Below, piece after piece: positions 10,901 through 22,054 of a DNA stretch of 64,000 bases (position 1 is the stretch's first letter; each line of letters opens with the position of its first letter). The DNA is from Diplosphaera chodatii (lineage: Eukaryota; Chlorophyta; Trebouxiophyceae; Prasiolales; Stichococcaceae), in assembly GCA_032358165.1 (NCBI GenBank), contig JAALGY010000042.1:868001-932000 (forward strand), given 5' to 3'. Both the position numbers and the translations under genes were made by a program. The notes under the pieces were generated by a model. The model made no database searches. It was not told where the DNA came from and saw nothing but the letters and a program-made list of their open reading frames with translations.

Positions 10901-13900
10901 CGGGTCATCAAAAGCAATCGCAATGCATGGAGGCATGCGGCTGCACATCCTGCAAAGCAGTATCAAGAACGCACCTGAGCAACCGGCTTCATGACCTCCT
11001 CTGTCAGCTGCTGCGCCCCCGAGTCCAGCTGCTGCGCAGCCTGCTCTGCAGCAGGCTGCAGCTGCTCGCGCGTCAGGCGCTCCGCCACTGGTACCGCCTC
11101 CGCCTTGACCTTGTCTGCCAGCGGCTGGATGACTTCCTTCTTCACCTCGTCTGCGGTTGGCTGGGCCTGCAGGTTGCAGTATGCTGTCAGATACTAGGAC
11201 ACATGGCTGCACTGGTCTGAAGCATGCATTGCGCAGCTCACTGTGCCTGATGAGGCGAGTCTATGGTCACTGTGCTGGAGTAGGGAGCAGAACGACAAAT
11301 GCACCTGCTCAGCCAGCTGGCGGGCCTCGGGCTGGATGATGTCCCGCGTCAAGCGCTGCGCACTGGTCTGGATGGTGTCGGCCGTACGCTCGCCCCCCTG
11401 CTGCAGCTGCTCTGTCAGCTTGTCAGCCACTGGCACCGCCTGCAGCATGGTGCACCACAGCAGCTTAGGGTCTTGAGCAGCACAGCCCTGCAAGGTAGTG
11501 ACATCTGCAGCGTCAAATGTTCCACTTCAGGTTTACTCTGCAGCCTCATTTGAATTGTTGAACTTTCATAGAGGCATGTCAGGGGCTGAAGCCATTTGTG
11601 GGGTCCCCCATCACCTGCTGAGCGACCTGCTTGGCGGGGTCACGGATGTACTGCTGCGTGGCCTTCCTCGTGCGGGGCTCCGCCTCGTCAGCAACCCGCT
11701 GCGCCAGCGGCTTCAGCTGCTCCTCGCTGATCTTCTGTGCCATGGCCCTGCCTGCATGTGCAGATGCTTCCAAGCTTTGGCACTCCGATGATCGACCCCT
11801 TTCACTGCTCTACTGAGTATACCCTGGCGAATGTGTTGACAGTTGCCAATTTCCACAAGGGCCCCGGCCTGAAACATCTCAACAACCGTTGTGCAGCGAC
11901 ACACAGGCTACATCGTTAAACCTCGGTGCCACCACCCTGCCATATCCTTGCTGTCCATTTCTCCTCTGACCTTGTGGTGTTAAAAGCCAACAGCTCCAGC
12001 TGACATGATGCGTGTCGTTGCCATCTCGACACTCACCTTGCTGGTCGACCTGCTCAGCGACATCCTCCGCACGCGAGCGGAACTGCCCTGCAGCATCCTC
12101 AGCTGTGTCGGCAACCTTCTTGGCTGCCGGCTTGAGCTGGTCTTCCGTCACCGACTGGGCCGTCGACTCGACCTGAGGTCACACCGTCATGTTCAGCATC
12201 AGGCCACAGCAGGGAACATGCTTCGAAAGAGCACGGTTGATGGCAATCAGTGTATCTCATGGAGCAAGTACTATGAACCACCTGCTGTCAGTCTGTCACC
12301 TGTTCGGCAGCCCGAGCAGCGGGGTCCTTCAGATACTGCTGCGTTGCCTCTTGTGTCTTTGGAACCGCCTGCTGCTGCACCTGCGCAATTGGCAGGGTGC
12401 AGGTGTTATACCACTGCACTGTCGGCTAGCCAGGCTGTTGTCGGGCAGCAGATGATAGCCGGTCATGAGACCATGGATGTACACTGGAGGCGGCAACCTG
12501 GAAGGCGCACCTGCTTGGCAAGGTTCTGGGCCTCAGCATCGGTGCGGTCAGCGACGGCCTGCGCTGCGGGACCGACCTCCTTGCGCACATCCTCAATGCC
12601 CTGGTTGACCTGTGAGTAGAAAATGACAGCATGAGATGCGCTCACACGCATCCTGAAGAGCACTGCGACATGAGCAACGAACTGGGTATACGTGCCAGGA
12701 CTTCCATCACAGACAAGGCAACACAGCACACTGCCGCCCAAACCATACCTGGTCAGCAGCCTGCAGCTGTGTCTGCGCAAGCTCGTCCGCCGCGCCCGGG
12801 AGCTGCTTCGCCTCCGCCTGCACCTGCTTGGCGGCATCCTGCGCCTGGCTGCCGGCCTGCCCGATCGCGTCCTTAGCCTGGCTGCCAGCCTGCCCGATCT
12901 GCAGTCGGACGCCACCGGATGTTCCCAATAATGCAAAGTTCAGCTCGCAGTACTTCAGTGGTGTCACAGTAGTCAAACTGGAAGCACATCGACTGTGACA
13001 AGACCCTACTAATCGAAAGCTTGCTGTGGAACAACCATCCTGAGACGCACACAATTATTTCTTCGTCCAATCACCTGATCCGCGGCCTGGTCGCCGGCCT
13101 TCTTCAGCTCCTTGTCAGCGGTCTGCCCCGCATCCCGGCCCTGATCAGCAAGCTCGCCCGCAGTCTGCTTAGCCTGGCCGCCCGCCTCGCGGATCTGTTT
13201 TGGGCAACGATATTCACATCGTCGAAGCTTTGTGAGAGTGCCATTGCGCGCAACAGACACTGAGCTGCATTGCAGATGACAATCCAGTGCATCAGCACGG
13301 AGCACAGCTGGTGGTACCTGGCCCGCGGCGGCGTCGCCTGCCTGGCGCGTCTGGTCAGCGGCGTCGCTGCCGGCGGCACGGCCCTGGTCGGCCAGCTCGC
13401 CGGCCGTCTGCTTGGCCTGCTGCCCCGCCTGCCCGATGCCGTCCGCCGCGGCGTTGCCCGCCTGCCGCGCGCCCTGCTGCGCCTGCGACCCCGCCTGGCG
13501 CCCCTGGTCAGCTGCACAGGGGCACACCAGCACCAGCTTTACTGATGTGAATCACAGAAGGTCAGGTACACGCACCACGACACACTGCGTGCAGCCTGCC
13601 ACATCAGCGTGGCATGCACAGCATTGGAAGAGCGTGCAGAGGACATGCGGTCAGCACCTGCAGCTCCCGCCGCCTGCTGCGCCTGTCCACCAGCCTGCTG
13701 CGCGGCGGAGGCGGCCTGGCTGCCGGCCTGCCGCGCTCCGGCGCTCGCCTGCTGCCCCGCCTGCTGCGCCGCACCGGCTGCGCGCTGTCCCGCCTGCTGT
13801 GCGGCGCCACCAGCCTGCATAGGATAGTTGCAGTTGGCGACGAGATCCCGCGAGTACGCCTGATGTTATATGTATGGTTCTGTGTGGCAGCTCAACCCTA

Positions 13901-16570
13901 CGAGGAGCTTGGCCGGTCCACAGTCAGTAGCAGGCGCCCAGGCAGGGCTACCTGTTGCGCCTGGGCGGAGCCGAACAGGCCTGCGCCCTTCTTCGTGGAC
14001 TCGCCGCTGATGCCGGGCACATTCAGGCCGCTCCAGTCCTTACGCTTGACGCCCTGCAAAGCGGACAAAAAGGCTCCCCAGAGTTTGACGACGAGCAAAG
14101 TAGCAGCTATGGGGTGCTAGGTCATACATGTGCTGCGAGGATATACAGGGCGCTGCACCTGGAAGATCATGGCCAAGTCGCGGAGCGCCTCCGCACGACG
14201 GCGGCGCGTCTCGCGGTTCACCGTCTTGTCCCCCAGCACGGTGTCGCACACCTGCAGTAAGAAATATGAAGAGACGCTGGCCACTTGTCGACCCACCTGC
14301 CAGCATTGAGCCTGTCACACCCGACGAGCTCTCAAGTGGCTGGGCAGAGTTCATACTTGGCACCACTTGTAACTAGAGATCCAGTTGGTGCAAAGACGCA
14401 GAGACATTGGCGATGCCATTGACCTGTACCAACGATCATAACTGCATGTTCTTTGACCTCCAAAGTGACGCACCCCATCCAGTACGTTCTCAATATCGTA
14501 GACCAGCAGGCGCCAGACGGATGTGATGACCAGACCCATGCGGTTCTCTAGGTACTCTGCAGCACAGGGACACCCGAGTCAAGTCACTGAGTGCACGGCG
14601 CTGATACATCAAGCGTGGAAGCGCGGACAACTTGTGTGCTGATCGGCAGCAGTGTGCATGCAGCTGCGGAGAGCCTGCACCTGCGCCCTCAATTGGGTTC
14701 ATGGCGCCGCCGCCAGAGCCGTTGGTCTCCATGTCACGCTTCATCAGCTTCAGCGACACATACGCCTTTGCAACATTCGCCTGTGCAAGTGGGAAGCACG
14801 TATGGCTGCATGTAGCAAGATCACAAGGTGCACAGTCATGGCTCCACTGGCTGCTGTGCAGCGATGCATGTGTGTGAAGCAGGGAGGCGACATGAATCAT
14901 GGTGTCTCAACAAATCGACCAAAATGACCGTAGCCAACACTGCAGCGCACTCACGATGGAGACTGCGTTGTGGTACTTGCGTGCGAACCACTCGCCAACG
15001 ATGTTGCCCAGCCAGGGCTCCGCCTTGCGGTCGTACATGTAGCCCATCACGTGCAGCAGCGGGGCGCCAAAGGCATGGTTTGCCAGCCGCTGTGCCTCCT
15101 CATTCATCTGCAGTAACAAATGTGGACAGAGGCGGAGTGCATCAGCATGCAGGCCTGGCATAGTTTGAGCATGCTGCAGAGCAGGAGCAGCCGTCTTTGG
15201 CAGAGTATGTGAAGCATGTATGCGTGGCCGCAATAGTTCGGAACACCCCTGCAGACGATCGTGTTGCAGTGCTGGAGGTACAGGCGAGCAGCACCTGCAT
15301 GCGGAAGCCAGCCATGTCGCCGTCGACATACGGCTGCAGCCGCTGCTTCATCTTCTCGGCCAGCATGGCCACACGCTCCTGCAGGTCCCAAAAACATGGT
15401 GTGGAGATGGCGACAAAGTGCAGCTGCTGCGTTGCAGCGGCTTTGCAGCAGCACGCACGAGCATGACAGCAGTGTGACTGGTTGTGAAGCAAAAGACCAG
15501 GTGCATCTGTGACATGCATGCAGCGGTGTCAGCCGCAGTAGTACCTCCTGCAGCACGGTGAGGCGCTCCCTAATGGTGCGGTTATCGCTGTCGGGGGCCG
15601 CGTAGTCCTGCGCCACAACAATGCCTGCCGCTGCTGCCATCGCCACCTGCCGCCGTGCCAGAGGGAGAGTTGCACTGCAGCAGGTACACACCATGCAAGC
15701 CAAGCATGCACACGCAAGCGAAGCATGCACTCGCAGGCCAGATCGGAGGGTGGGCCTGGTATGCATCGACACGCAACAGGATGATAGAGCCGCCAGTGCT
15801 CTCACCTGGCCGACATACTCCTCAAAGTAGTCCCCAGCCAGCGCCAGGCCCACCGCCTGGGCCGCGCTCACCAGCTGCTGCTCGTGCATGCCTGGTCACA
15901 CGACACACAAGAGTTGCAGGCACGACTGGAGAATGCAGATTTTGAAACCTAGTGCCCGATCAATGGTTGGCACATTGGCCCATTGAAGATGCTTGAGGCC
16001 ACGAATGTATAGCTGCTGTTTAAAGATGGTGTGACACATTTTCCATGTCCATACCTGAGTAGCCAATCTTGTCATACTGCTGCCGGAGCTTGTGCGAGGA
16101 CAGAACCTCGTACGCCTCCTGCACATGCTCTATCTTCGCCTCGGCCTCCGTTTCGTCGACTGCATCCGCCTTGACCTGCATGCCACCGTGTTGCAGCTTA
16201 CACTGGAGCGCTGCAGCAGTGTTTGAAGACTTCTCGTGCAGCAAATCCTGATGTAACAATTGCTCATGGTGGGAAGAGCACGCAAGCATGTCCAGTGGGA
16301 AAAGGTAGCATTGTGCACAGGCACCTCGTGCTTGCGCTCAGCATAGGCGGCGCGGATCTCAGCATCTGAGGCGTCTTCGGCAATGCCCAGCGTGTCATAC
16401 AGCTCATGGTCCCTCGGCCCCTCGCTGCTGCTGAGTAACCCGGTAGGTATAGCGGGCAGCTTCTCTTTGACCGAGTCAAACGTCTGCTGCAGCTTGGCGC
16501 CGGGGCCGGCAGCTGCCTCCCGTGCCTGCTGCGCAACACCGCCGCTGGTGCGGTCGCTTGGAGCGGCCAT
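4943..16570 (-). CDS. Giant J-like/DnaJ-X protein with LEA-like helical tail
   Basis: About 40 exons and roughly 1,700-1,800 residues are read. Exon 1 (16325-16570) starts MAAPSDRTSGG and carries YDTLGIAEDASDAEIRAAY. Exon 2 (16055-16175) carries QEAYEVLSSHKLRQQYDKIG, so this is a J-domain fold, but the HPD tripeptide is absent. Exons from 15891 to about 13950 encode a DnaJ-X region (WRLLVYDIENVLDG, RRRRAEALRDLAMIFQ). The exon ending AQAQQ (donor near 13950) joins in phase 0 to the exon at about 13650-13817 (AGGAAQQAGQ). From there to the stop at 4943 come some 30 short, mostly phase-0 exons of LEA-like repeats rich in A, K, E, Q and D (patterns AADKTxEAG and AAEDYSKTG), for example 9091-9213, 6529-6989, 6074-6199, 5742-5868 and 4943-5344. 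LEA proteins protect membranes and proteins during drying or freezing. A split into two genes remains possible. Confidence 0.6.
6200..6528 (-). other. AT-rich intron in the LEA gene
   Basis: The intron lies between the exon ending TQRGQ (6529) and the exon starting RGAKEAG (6199), with GT and AG ends on the minus strand. Its part at 6255-6400 is strikingly AT-rich (a gaatattcgaatattc palindrome near 6278, long T and A runs) compared with the GC-rich surroundings. No open frame is present. Confidence 0.6.
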
Positions 16571-17075
16571 GGTTGTGCAGGGTCAACCGTAAATTTCCCC
16601 TCTGGCAGGTCCTCGTTTAGTATGTCCTGAAATCGCCTGCGCGGCCGTCAGAGCTGTACAGCTAAGCTGGACAACACCTTCCGAAACGGGCTGTGTCAGC
16701 ACGGCGCTCGATGTCGCGCGCTGCAATATGCACGTCTGTTTTTTCACTTGTATCTCAATGTGATACACCTCCTCTTATGCAATGCCTCTGTGTTAGTCAA
16801 GCCCGTGACTGCACGCCAACTGCTGTGAATGTGCAGGTGGGGAAGCCGCGCAGAAGCTAAGGGAAGATGTACTCGAGTGACGACAGCCTGACGACAGCAC
16901 GGCCACGCCTGGCACGTTGCACTACATTCACCACTTGTGCAACAGCGACACCAAAATCTTTTGCCCTTGCGTGGTAGAATATTTCGAGTTGCGTTAGCTG
17001 CGGTAGGTGTCACCGAAACTCCGCTGCTTGGACCACCGTGGTTGTGCACCCAAGCCAGCCCCACACAGGGCGAGC
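16571..17075. promoter_or_regulatory. Divergent intergenic region, presumed shared promoter
   Basis: About 505 bp separate the start codons of the divergently transcribed J-like/LEA gene and the S26-like gene. I see no open frame with coding character and no clear TATA box. The promoter role is inferred only from gene orientation. Confidence 0.4.
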
Positions 17076-18215
17076 ATGGGGGCCAAGGCCGTCAGCCTGA
17101 GGTACATGCTGCAGAAGCTCCAGTATGGCGTACAGGAGGCCATCAGCACGTCGTCATCAAGCGTGACAGTGGCGCTCACCAAGGGTCTCGAGGCTTACCG
17201 GCGGGTGCGGCGCAACCTGCGCAACCGTTTGAACATTTGTTCACTTGCGCCAGAAGTCCATAGATGGACTCAGTCCTTGGCCTCACCCTTCTGCGTGTGC
17301 TGCAGGAACTCACAACCGTCATCAGCCTTACTGGCGCAGCGATGGTGCGGTCTTGGCTGTGACTGTTCTGCAGCTGCGCATGTTGGTGTGCTGTGTGCCC
17401 TCAGTCCTCGTCGAACCAGCTCACTGACACCTGGTGTTGCATGCCCAGGCCCCCACGCTGAACCCTGCGGCGCTGAGCTCGGACAAGAGCGGCCTTGTGG
17501 ACCGCCTGTTGTTGCGCAGCATCCCGCGGCCCTCGCACCGCAGCGTGTTCGTGGGCGACGTGGTTGCTTTCCACAGCCCGCTGGCGCCAGCTACAGAACA
17601 GGTCTGGTCGCGCAAGCCGCAGGCGACCCCACGTAACATGCAGCGGGCATGCCACCACATACCTTGTGCACTGCAGGCATCTGCTAGAAGCAGGGTTTGA
17701 TGCAGCACCGCCCACAGCTCTGTGAATCAACTGGTCGTGCCTCGCAGAATGTGCTGGTGCGGCGGGTAGGTGCGGGCCCAGGCGATGAGCTGGTGACAGA
17801 CGACCCAGAGGTAGACTCATACACCATTCCGGCAGGCCATTGCTGGGTTCTGGCGGACAACGAGGAGCTGCACCCGCCACCGATCGACAGCCGCAGCTTT
17901 GGGCCGCTGCCAATGCAGAACGTCCTCGGCCGCATCATGTGAGCGCTGCCTGAATAGGGTGCACGCTCCGAAGGTGTCGAGTGGTCCTCACACTTATTCC
18001 AAGCATACAGTGCGGCACAATGGCGGCTCATGTTGACATGGGTCTGTGTGTCGCACGATCGCAGGTACTTCTACAGATCTCAGACGGATTATGGCGTCGT
18101 AGACAACAGCCCTGAGGCAGCGGCAAATGACGAGGCAGTGCTCGAGGCAGAGCTCGACCTGAACAAGCTCAAATTGAAATCGGATGCAGATAGCAACATA
18201 GCAGATTCACCATGA
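17076..18215 (+). CDS. S26 signal-peptidase-like protein without catalytic dyad
   Basis: Five exons are read: 17076-17255, 17306-17344, 17449-17601, 17748-17938 and 18065-18215, giving 237 residues. It belongs to the S24/S26 (IMP/SPase I) family. Box B reads GAAMAPTLNP, box C FVGDVVAFHSP, box D LVRRVGAGPGD, box E GHCWVLADN followed by DSRSFGPLP. In active enzymes box B has S-M-x-P with a catalytic serine and box D has a catalytic lysine (KR). Here these are A-M-A-P and RR, so peptidase activity is unlikely. As I recall, a land-plant group of S26-like proteins shows the same losses and a similar acidic C-terminal tail after the fold. An organelle inner membrane location is inferred from the family. 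A TGTAA near 18313 could be the polyadenylation signal. Confidence 0.8.
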
Positions 18216-18654
18216 GAACTGTGCTTGGAAGTGTGCTTGTTGTACCTGTACAATATTTGCTGGCTTATGAGAGAAGACGAGCGGTGGAACAGTCCCATAA
18301 AAGCACTTCTGCCCCTTGTAAGCGGCTTCATTCTGGGAGCACTGCTGTCCTGATCGCCTTGTGACGCTTTCGCGTTGATCGTGTAATACCTGTGTTGGTC
18401 CAATCCGCCACAGACCACTGTAAAATCCCTCTGCCCAATCTCTCGCACCGTGCGCATGCTGGACATACCTGCCCTGCATGCTGTGCCGCATCGGGTCCAG
18501 CATAAGCAGCTGGCCCTACTCCAGAGCAGCCGTGGCGAAGTACTTACTGTCCTCGGTCGGGGGACGTGACAAGCACCTTGCAGAGCTCGTGCAGCGTGCA
18601 GCTCCCAGACGATGTATGCATGCCGCTGCCGCAGCACAATATGCCGCTTCAGCC
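18216..18654. other. Intergenic region
   Basis: No gene is supported. It holds the 3' UTR of the S26-like gene and the 5' region of the RNA ligase gene. The ligase frame is open back to an ATG at 18478, so a longer N-terminus, perhaps an organelle targeting peptide, could begin here. Confidence 0.4.
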
Positions 18655-21600
18655 ATGGAGGAGCCGACCATGCAGCATTTGCCGCAGCTGCCACACGTTA
18701 TTGAGACGAAGAACGTACCTGTAAGTATAGATTTCTGTTGAATTCCGTCGGTGAAACCTTCCGCTAAAGCACATGTTTCATAGGGTAGCAGCACATGGGT
18801 GATTGAATGGTGAAGCACCTTGCAGGTGTACTTGTACGCACCGCTATCTGATGTGGAGCCTGATGCAGTCCAACAGCTGATCAAAGTGGCGGAGGCCGGT
18901 ATTGCAACCGGCTATGTTAGCGCCATGCCGGACGTGCACCTGGGTATGCCAATGCAATGGACTGCGTGCTTGAGCACAGTTGGGAGTGGCGACTGGTGGG
19001 CAGGCGGTGCTGAGATGAGAGTCTCAAGCACGCCGTTTGCCTTGCGCTGCAGGAAAAGGGGTCACGGTACGTTCACTCAGCGCACTGTACTGTATAAGTA
19101 CATACACACAAGCTTGCATGCACGCCACACATCCAAGGCACTGGGCACTGGTACATGACAAGAGCTTCCCTGTCTGCATCAGATTGGGACGGTCTTTGCA
19201 TCCGAGGATTACATTTGCCCCAATGCGGTCGGGGTGGACATTGGTTGCGGGATGTGTGCAGTACCAATCAATGGCCTGCACAAGGACGATCTGTCTTTGC
19301 AGGACAAACTAAACATCCAGCGCCTCATCAAGGTGCGACAGCAGCGTCGTGCACCTCACATATGGCATTGCAGCCTGCGCTCTTTAGCACTGCAAGTGTG
19401 GTTCTGCTCACATAGCTTGGTTTGCTGCAGCCCGCGCAACATGGCATCATCCAACCAACAGGCCAATGCCCAAAAGCTGTACACTGTCATGTACAGGGGC
19501 GCATCCCAGTCGGTTTTGCATCACATACACAGTACCCGCGATCAATGCGCACGCTGCTGGACGAGATTAGCCACCAGCATGCACCAAGCGATTTCCTCGC
19601 GACGCTAGCAGGCAGGGACAAGGCATGCGCACAGTTGGGCACCCTGGGCGGCGGCAACCACTTCCTAGAGGTATGACCTGGCATTACTGTTATGTGCTCT
19701 CAAGGCTCCTCAATTTGCCAACGGCTGTTGGGCTGTCACCTGTGCAGCCTTTCTGCAGCAGAATGCACATGCTCAGCATGCCATTAGCTGCTTGCAGTGT
19801 CTGACGGTAAGTCGACCATAGTCATGATTGTGTCAAGAACCATGCTGACGGTGTTTTATGCACATGCAGGTGGTGCACGACGAGACAGGGCGCATATGGA
19901 TCATGCTGCATAGGTGAAATTTGTGTGAAGTTTGTGGTTGCCGTTTGCACATGAATTGTCAGCAAATGTGATTGATGGGGCAAATAGTGCAGCATGACTC
20001 CCTGCGATGAGCATGTGTCTTCGTCATTGCAGCGGCAGCCGCGGGATTGGGAACGAAACTGCTCAACACCATGATAAGGTTGCAGCCGGCTGGCTGCAGC
20101 AGTCGGGCATCTCGACACCAGCAGGGTTGAACTACATGCTCATCGATTCTGATGAGGGCCAGGCTTACCTCGGGGTAGCAAATTTTCTCAAGCACTGCTG
20201 TACAACTTATGCAAGTGCTGCTTGTTGCGAGTTTTTGGGGTTTGCAGTTGCAAGACAATACGAATGTATTCCACAAAGACCTGCAGGGTGATTTCACCTC
20301 AGATGCGCAGGACATGCAGTGGTGCCAACAATATGCTTTTGAGAACCGACGAGCGATGCTGCGCTCAATCGTCGAATGTGTTGAAGAGGTTACGGGGAAA
20401 ACGCCAGACATAGCAAAGGCGATCAATATACATCATAACTACTGCAGCTGCGAACGATGCCAGTATGAGGTGAGAAGCAATATACCTGCTCTGCTGTGCC
20501 TGTGATTGGCAACAAAATCGTGCGCATATGGCCGCTCTTCATGCCAAACATGGCTTCAACCCTGCAGGACCCCCGCACTGGTGAAGTCGTGGACAAAGAA
20601 TTGTGGGTACGGTCCTCTCGTACATGCCGATTTGATCTCGAATTCACCGTACTTGCAGGCATGCCAGCTAGTTTTCTGTACCAGTGCGGCTGACAACAAT
20701 ATATCTGTGGCTTCCTCAGGTCACACGGAAGGGTGCGACCAGCGCCAAGCCAGGAGAGTTGGGTCTGATACCTGGCTCCATGCAGGCATGCATTGTTGTA
20801 CTCTGCCCCTCCTATTGTCATCGCCATGACCATCACCTTCACAATGTTGCTAGACATCAGGATGCGTCCCTCTTTCGCTGCCACTTTCTGCTTGTTGCCA
20901 TTGTCCATGCAGGTTGGCTCCTATGTCACTCGTGGCAAGGGGAACGCGCAATCATGGAGCAGTTGCTCGCATGGTGCGGGGCGTAAAATGTCACGCACAA
21001 AAGCGATGAGCACCATCACTCAGGTGCTGCCTATCAGTTTGCCCGCACATGCCATTGCAACTACCGGGAGTTTCAGTGTAGCAAAGCCCACCATTGTGGC
21101 ATACCATGTCTGCCTTGCTGCAATGTTGTAGATCTTCACAGCTCGTCACAGCACCGTTGCGATATGTCGTTGCAGGTGGAATTTGAGACGGCCATGCAAG
21201 ACATTGTGTGCGATGCGGTGGAGGCTGTGCGAGATGAGGCTCCTCAGGTCCGCGCTCTTGCATTTCCCACTAATCCAGACGCACATCAACGCCGTCATTG
21301 CTGCAGGACCAGCGAGCTTCAACGGCGTCATGTGTGGTGTCGCAGGCATACAAAATTTTGTCAGAGGTGATGGCGAATCAGCAAGATCTGACGGAGGTCG
21401 TGCACCGGCTGCAGGTGCACGCCTCCACATTGTCTGCACATGACGGTTGATTTTCATGCATCTTGATGGTTTGCATCCCACAACATTGGTGGCTGCACGG
21501 TGTTTAGATGTAAAGCTGTAGTGCAAGTGACCGATTTCGAGTTCGGCACACCACTTCCCTCTTATCTGCAGCCGCTAATTAACGTCAAAGGGTTCAGCAG

Positions 21601-21772
21601 CAGCAAAGCGGGCGCACGTGTTTCTAAGCAATTGCAGAAGAAGGCCAAGCAGCGGCGCAAGGCAGCCGGCAGGGGGACCAACAGGCAAGCAGTGCAGGCG
21701 GCCACAGTTGTCGGCGCTGCCGAGGAAGAGTCAGCTACACTTGCATCTGGGCACGCACACACCTTGGACTGA
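18655..21772 (+). CDS. RTCB: RtcB-type RNA-splicing ligase
   Basis: Fourteen exons are read: 18655-18720, 18826-18943, 19053-19066, 19183-19332, 19497-19670, 19870-19913, 20033-20174, 20311-20469, 20568-20606, 20720-20785, 20913-21023, 21176-21247, 21346-21414 and 21572-21772, about 474 residues. RtcB joins 2',3'-cyclic phosphate or 3'-phosphate RNA ends to 5'-OH ends using GTP and Mn2+, as in tRNA splicing. Family motifs in order: MPDVHLGKGVTIG, VGVDIGCGM (metal Cys), GTLGGGNHF, MLHSGSRGIGN, NIHHNY, IPGSM, SHGAGRKMSR (guanylylated His) and the C-terminal VVHRLQPLINVKG. Normally the protein ends at that KG; here about 58 Lys/Arg/Ala-rich residues follow. The start chosen is the ATG at 18655, since family similarity begins just after. 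One intron (20786-20912) has a GC donor. Exon 8 could instead begin at 20287. Confidence 0.88.
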
Positions 21773-22054
21773 CTTGTGCGGTGCATTGGATCTTTTTGGC
21801 CTTGTCACGAACACCTTGGTAATCAGATGGCGGCACCAGCTGCAAACTTTTGTACTGCGAATGAGCAGGGTCAAGTGCCTATACAGTGGCAGCTTTTCGA
21901 ACTGAGGGTTTTTGCTGAAGTACCATTGCTTGGATCCCTGTAGTGCGTTGTCGCAGTGTCACGTCGTATAAGATAGGCTTCACTTTCAACAATACATTCA
22001 CGATCTGAAAGGCAGTGCTCGTGAACGGGTGTGAAAGCTTTTGAGCTGTTGTCT
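21773..22054. other. Spacer between RTCB and retroelement cluster
   Basis: No gene is seen. It contains the 3' UTR of the ligase gene and ends abruptly at the first LINE-A tail (TTGACA repeats) near 22055. Confidence 0.5.
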
